A DNA stretch of 37,510 nt from an uncultured Lachnospiraceae bacterium (GTDB lineage: Bacteria > Bacillota > Clostridia > Lachnospirales > Lachnospiraceae): assembly GCA_934320895.1 (NCBI GenBank), contig CAKRFY010000030.1:1-37510 (forward strand), in the 5' to 3' direction. The translations under genes were made by a program, and so were the position numbers. Shown piece after piece: positions 34,177-37,510 of the stretch; the first letter of the stretch is position 1; every line of letters begins with the position of its first letter. The notes below the pieces were generated by a model. The model was not told the origin of the DNA, did not search any database, and saw only the letters and a program-made list of their open reading frames with translations.

Positions 34177-34698
34177 ATGAACAAATCTCTAAAAAAACTT
34201 GTCATGGCAGCTCTCTTTGCTGCTCTAGCATGTGTAGCAACTTATATAATAAAAATTCCTACACCCGGAACCGGCGGATACATCCACCCCGGAGATGCAG
34301 TAGTTATATTATCAGGTGTATTTTTAGGTCCCGTATACGGGATGCTTGCCGGCGGAATAGGTTCAGCACTTTCTGATCTTATTGGCGGATATTTTATTTA
34401 TGTACCTATAACTTTTGTAATAAAGGGGCTTATAGCGTTTGCATCAGGGTATGTATTCAAAAAATACGGTAATGACCGCCATTCAAAACAGATAGCCGTT
34501 GCTTTCTGTGGTGTCATTGATATAATTTTAGTTGCATGTGGATATTTCATCTGTGAAATACCTATATATACTTTTTCCGGTGCTGTTGCAAGTATCCCGG
34601 CAAATATCATCCAGGGAGTAAGTGGTCTTATAATAGCAAGTATTCTCTATCCGTTATTAAGTCCCGCTATCAAACCTATAATTGAAAATGATCAATAA
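34177..34698 (+). CDS. ECF transporter S component
   Basis: 173-aa membrane protein with about five to six segments. The start KLVMAALFAALACVATYIIK is the S-component type helix 1 with the A-x-x-x-A surface that docks to EcfT; GGYIHPGDAVVILSGVFLGP and YGMLAGGIGSALSDLIGGYF are characteristic of the ECF-ribofla_trS-like family, which takes up water-soluble vitamins and related molecules when joined to a shared EcfA-A'-T module. No energising module is encoded here, so it relies on one elsewhere (group II behaviour). GAGG precedes ATG by 7 bases. Substrate unknown. Confidence 0.85.
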   Translation: MNKSLKKLVMAALFAALACVATYIIKIPTPGTGGYIHPGDAVVILSGVFLGPVYGMLAGGIGSALSDLIGGYFIYVPITFVIKGLIAFASGYVFKKYGNDRHSKQIAVAFCGVIDIILVACGYFICEIPIYTFSGAVASIPANIIQGVSGLIIASILYPLLSPAIKPIIENDQ

Positions 34699-34750
34699 AC
34701 CATTTTTTATATTTCATCAAACCAATAAATAGAAAATAAAGTACATTTTA

Positions 34751-36103
34751 TTATATAATTCTTCTTGCACAGCAGGCTCTTGAATAATTAACATTTGATC
34801 TTACGATGCCCCATTTTTTACCCATTGCTTCAACTGCTTTGCCATCTCCTATATATATAATAACATGACCTATCCTGCTTCCGTGTTTATAAAATACAAG
34901 ATCTCCCGGTTGTAAATCCTTAATTTCTACTTTCTTTCCACAATTTGCCTGACTTGCGGAACTATGTGGAAGACTGTATCCAAACTTTTTATAAACACTA
35001 AGAACAAATCCCGAACAATCAGCTCCATTTGTAAGACTTGTTCCTCCCCATACATAAGGATTTCCCACAAATTGTAAAGCATAATTTACAATCTGTGTTC
35101 CAAGCTTTTCATCGGACTCTGAAAAAGCAGGAACCTCCTCCGTAACATTACTGTCATCTGCATCTGTCTGCTTTGTTTCTTTCTTTAATACCTCGGCTGT
35201 ACTAAATTTGCGATATGTTTCCGTATATTCTTTTGCAACATAGCCGCTATGTCCGTTTACTTTTACCTTAAGCCACTTTTCTCCTTCTTTTTCAATCTTA
35301 CACACATCATCACTCTTAAGCTGTGTCATAATCCTTGCAGATAAACTCTTTTGCTGTCTAAGATTTAAAACTCTTACATCACTCTTTAGTTCGGCATATG
35401 TCGTCGCATACTTTTGGGCAAGTTTCTCAACCTTTACTCCACCTTTTACAAGTGATTTTTTCCATACATAGCCTTTTACTTTTCCAGATTTTACTTTAAC
35501 CCAATTTCCGTCCTGCGAACTACTTATAATTTTAGCCGCATCACCATTCTCCATCTTTGCAATCTTTTTTCCTCCGCTAGATGGCGTCTCTCTGACATTT
35601 ATAATATTGTCACTCGAAATGGCAACAGCCGTATTTTTCCACTTTTTGTTAAGTGCTTTTTTCTTTTTTTCAGCCTTTCTTTTTTCAATCTCCTTTTTGC
35701 TGACCTTCGGTGCAGTAACTGCTGATGGTGTACTTACTGCCGCCTGTGTAGCTACCGCTGACGGTGTACTTACTGCTGCCTGCGTAGCTATTGCTGCACC
35801 AGTAGTAACAGCTGCCTGCTCTGTAACAACTACATGTTCAGTTTTTGTTTTCTTCTTTTGTGCTGCTGACTTTTTGTTCTCAGCGAGAGTCCTCTTTAAT
35901 GGATCTTTTGAAACTAAAGCATTATCCGAACTTTTAACTGCTGATCCCTTATCAGCTAAATTGCTTTCTGTCATAAAATAACTATCTGAAGCATTTGTTC
36001 CTGTTTTTGCAAATGCTTCTGTTCCCGTACAACTCATACCTATTGTGATAAAACAGGCGGCTCCAAGACCTGCCGCTGTTTTAATCCAACGTGTTTTATT
36101 CAT
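34751..36103 (-). CDS. SH3-domain NlpC/P60 cell-wall hydrolase
   Basis: 450-aa exported peptidase. Signal peptide about 1-33 (basic start, then AAGLGAACFITIGMS, cleavage near AFA). A Lys/Ala/Thr-rich linker (about 60-145) has a tandem 12-residue repeat. Two bacterial SH3 domains follow: about 155-215 (INVRETPSSGGKKIAKMENG) and about 240-295 (LNLRQQKSLSARIMTQLKSD). The C-terminal NlpC/P60 domain holds Cys in NGADCSGFVLSVYKKFG and His in GSRIGHVIIYIGDG. Such enzymes cut gamma-D-Glu-diamino acid links in peptidoglycan stems. I take the ATG six bases after GAGG, four codons inside the longest frame. Confidence 0.93.
   Translation of the reverse strand: MNKTRWIKTAAGLGAACFITIGMSCTGTEAFAKTGTNASDSYFMTESNLADKGSAVKSSDNALVSKDPLKRTLAENKKSAAQKKKTKTEHVVVTEQAAVTTGAAIATQAAVSTPSAVATQAAVSTPSAVTAPKVSKKEIEKRKAEKKKKALNKKWKNTAVAISSDNIINVRETPSSGGKKIAKMENGDAAKIISSSQDGNWVKVKSGKVKGYVWKKSLVKGGVKVEKLAQKYATTYAELKSDVRVLNLRQQKSLSARIMTQLKSDDVCKIEKEGEKWLKVKVNGHSGYVAKEYTETYRKFSTAEVLKKETKQTDADDSNVTEEVPAFSESDEKLGTQIVNYALQFVGNPYVWGGTSLTNGADCSGFVLSVYKKFGYSLPHSSASQANCGKKVEIKDLQPGDLVFYKHGSRIGHVIIYIGDGKAVEAMGKKWGIVRSNVNYSRACCARRII
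35721..35792. repeat. Two tandem 36-bp repeats in the NlpC/P60 linker
   Basis: Copies 35721-35756 and 35757-35792 differ at 5 of 36 positions and encode the 12-residue unit AVATQAAVSTPS / AIATQAAVSTPS. Most differences are silent. Such in-frame repeats can change number by slippage and alter linker length. Confidence 0.75.
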
Positions 36104-36325
36104 TTTAATCCTCATTTCAATTATTATTACAAAACTGTTACAATTTACTCAAAAGTATATCACCACAACTATGCTATGTCAACAGAGCCATTGTGTGTTT
36201 TTTATGAATTCTTAAACTAATTTTATTCTGATCGACATTTTTTAAGACAAAATTCACTATTTATTTTTATATTATTTTCTAATTTAGTAAAATATATATA
36301 ATAAATCAATAAATTTTGATATTTT

Positions 36326-37333
36326 TCATTCTATACTACTATTGTAGTCTATTCTTCTTATAAGTTTCTTTTTAAGTTCTTTATCTGCAAATGAATACTT
36401 TATGGCATTTCTTTCAAAATCTATGATATCATTCTCATCAAATCCAAATGCCTCCACAAGTATATTTAATTCTTTCTTTAAATTAGTATTTGAAACTGTC
36501 ATGTTATCTGTATTTATAGTAACTATAATACCAGCATCAATAAATTTTTTAATAGGATACTGACTGATATCGTCATATATATTTGTATTAAGATTACTTG
36601 TCGGACAAAGTTCAAGTGCAATTTTCTTATCTTTAAGCTTCTGCATAACTCTTTCATTTTCCACAGAACGCACACCATGTCCTATCCTCGCAGCCCCAAA
36701 ACTAACAGCATCTTCCACACTCGTAAAGTCATCTGCCTCACCGGCATGTATAGTAAATGGTATATCTTTTTCTGATGCCATTTCAAAAATATCCCTAAAA
36801 TTTCTTGTTTGAAAAATCCCCTCTGCACCGGCAAGATCTATTGCGACCACACCCTTTTTTAGAAATTTTTCTGCAACACGTACTGTCTCAATATTTTCAG
36901 CATGATTATCCAAACCGCGCATACAACACAAAATAAGATTTGCATCAAGCTCTGATTTTTTCATGCCATCAATAATTGCTGTCACAATCTGTTCCTGTGA
37001 CAATCCCTTATTGGTATGCAACTGAGGAGCAAACCTTATCTCTGCATAAATAATCCCCTGCATTTTAAGTTCCTCCAAAAGATTGTATACTGCCAGTTCA
37101 AGTGCCTCAGTTGTCTGAAGCAGTGTAAGAGGAAAATCAAATTTTTCAAGATATTCATTTAGATTCCTACACCCTTCAGAAATTTGAAGTTTACTTAAAA
37201 GTTCATCATCATTATAATAATTTTTAATTTTCTGAAGCTGCATAAGAGCCTTCACTGAATTAAGTGACAACGAACCATCAAGATGAAGATGTAGATCAAC
37301 AAGACCTATATTATCAAAATTTATTTTTTTCAT
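36326..37333 (-). CDS. add: Adenosine deaminase
   Basis: 335-aa zinc hydrolase converting adenosine (or deoxyadenosine) to inosine. Zinc ligands and active-site residues are visible: the H-x-H of GLVDLHLHLDGSLS, His in FTIHAGEADD with the catalytic Glu, RIGHGVRSVEN, LELCPTSNLNT and the Asp pair region TINTDNMTVSNT. Length matches bacterial Add (330-345 aa). I place the start at the ATG after AGGGGG; the reading frame is open for another 59 codons upstream to the window edge, but these are not part of Add. Cytoplasmic purine salvage. Confidence 0.93.
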   Translation of the reverse strand: MKKINFDNIGLVDLHLHLDGSLSLNSVKALMQLQKIKNYYNDDELLSKLQISEGCRNLNEYLEKFDFPLTLLQTTEALELAVYNLLEELKMQGIIYAEIRFAPQLHTNKGLSQEQIVTAIIDGMKKSELDANLILCCMRGLDNHAENIETVRVAEKFLKKGVVAIDLAGAEGIFQTRNFRDIFEMASEKDIPFTIHAGEADDFTSVEDAVSFGAARIGHGVRSVENERVMQKLKDKKIALELCPTSNLNTNIYDDISQYPIKKFIDAGIIVTINTDNMTVSNTNLKKELNILVEAFGFDENDIIDFERNAIKYSFADKELKKKLIRRIDYNSSIE

Positions 37334-37510
37334 ACGCTTCCCCCTTACTAACACACTTTTTTTCCATATACTATCAAAATTATCTATTGTATTTTCACTA
37401 ATATCTTCAGTATTAGATGCTACTTTTCCATTTTCATCTGTAATAAAAAGTACACCTTTCTGTTGAAGTGTCATTCCTGAAAATATATCCTCAAGACTTA
37501 TGTCGTTTAC
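37334..37510 (-). pseudogene. Fragment of a sensor-like gene in frame with add
   Basis: From the window edge to the add start the frame has no stop and reads ISLEDIFSGMTLQQKGVLFI then TDENGKVASNTEDISENTID. The 'LFITDENGKVASNT' phrase resembles the ligand-binding part of extracytoplasmic Cache-type sensors. It runs in frame into the add ATG and its ribosome site, so it is either the 3' part of a truncated gene, or a gene whose true frame ends elsewhere after a frameshift. It cannot be resolved without sequence beyond the edge. Confidence 0.35.

Overview
The window looks like chromosome of a low-GC anaerobic Firmicute, most likely a gut Lachnospiraceae or related Clostridia. The reasons are the AT-rich composition, strong GGAGG-type ribosome sites, a Bce-type peptide-resistance locus, a GntR/LacI hybrid AraR, and two genes of the AAA-ATPase-like/PD-(D/E)XK family that is common in these genomes. 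I see no rRNA, tRNA, CRISPR array or complete insertion sequence. Species cannot be fixed from the sequence alone.

Left part (1-10.4 kb): the tail of a transposase at the edge, one tiny ORF, then a minus-strand hydantoin-type catabolic locus. It holds an isochorismatase-fold amidase resembling N-carbamoylsarcosine amidase, hyuA and hyuB (hydantoinase/oxoprolinase family), and an NCS1 permease carrying a C-terminal cytidylate-kinase-like domain. An EamA exporter and a divergent 502-aa HTH regulator sit above it. Together they could import a hydantoin (for example N-methylhydantoin from creatinine), open the ring with HyuAB and remove the carbamoyl group. A shared inverted repeat lies at the same distance (13 bp) from the -35 boxes of the amidase and EamA promoters, and hyuA is preceded by a terminator-like hairpin that must be read through.

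Middle (10.4-23.4 kb): an AAA-ATPase-like gene; a decayed redox patch with remnants of flavodoxin, aldo/keto reductase and a metallo-beta-lactamase-fold protein, but with an intact MerR gene and an intact MerR-type 19-bp-spacer promoter; a GH43 glycosidase; and a Bce-type module (Hpt protein, response regulator, histidine kinase broken by one in-frame TAA, ABC ATPase and permease). A second AAA-ATPase-like gene with its own leader and terminator splits the Bce module in two.

Right part (23.4-37.5 kb): an FGGY sugar kinase divergent from an AraR-type repressor with clear promoters and an operator-like repeat; a lipoprotein with YD-like repeats; purC; an M18 aminopeptidase; an unusual minus-strand group trpF - solute-binding lipoprotein - chemoreceptor with gaps of about 20 bp; an ECF S component with a leader hairpin; an SH3/NlpC-P60 cell-wall hydrolase; and adenosine deaminase, with a fragment of another reading frame running into it from the right edge.

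Two unrelated minus-strand genes (the second AAA-ATPase-like gene and trpF) share a conserved leader containing an 8-11-8 inverted repeat with paired, compensating base changes.
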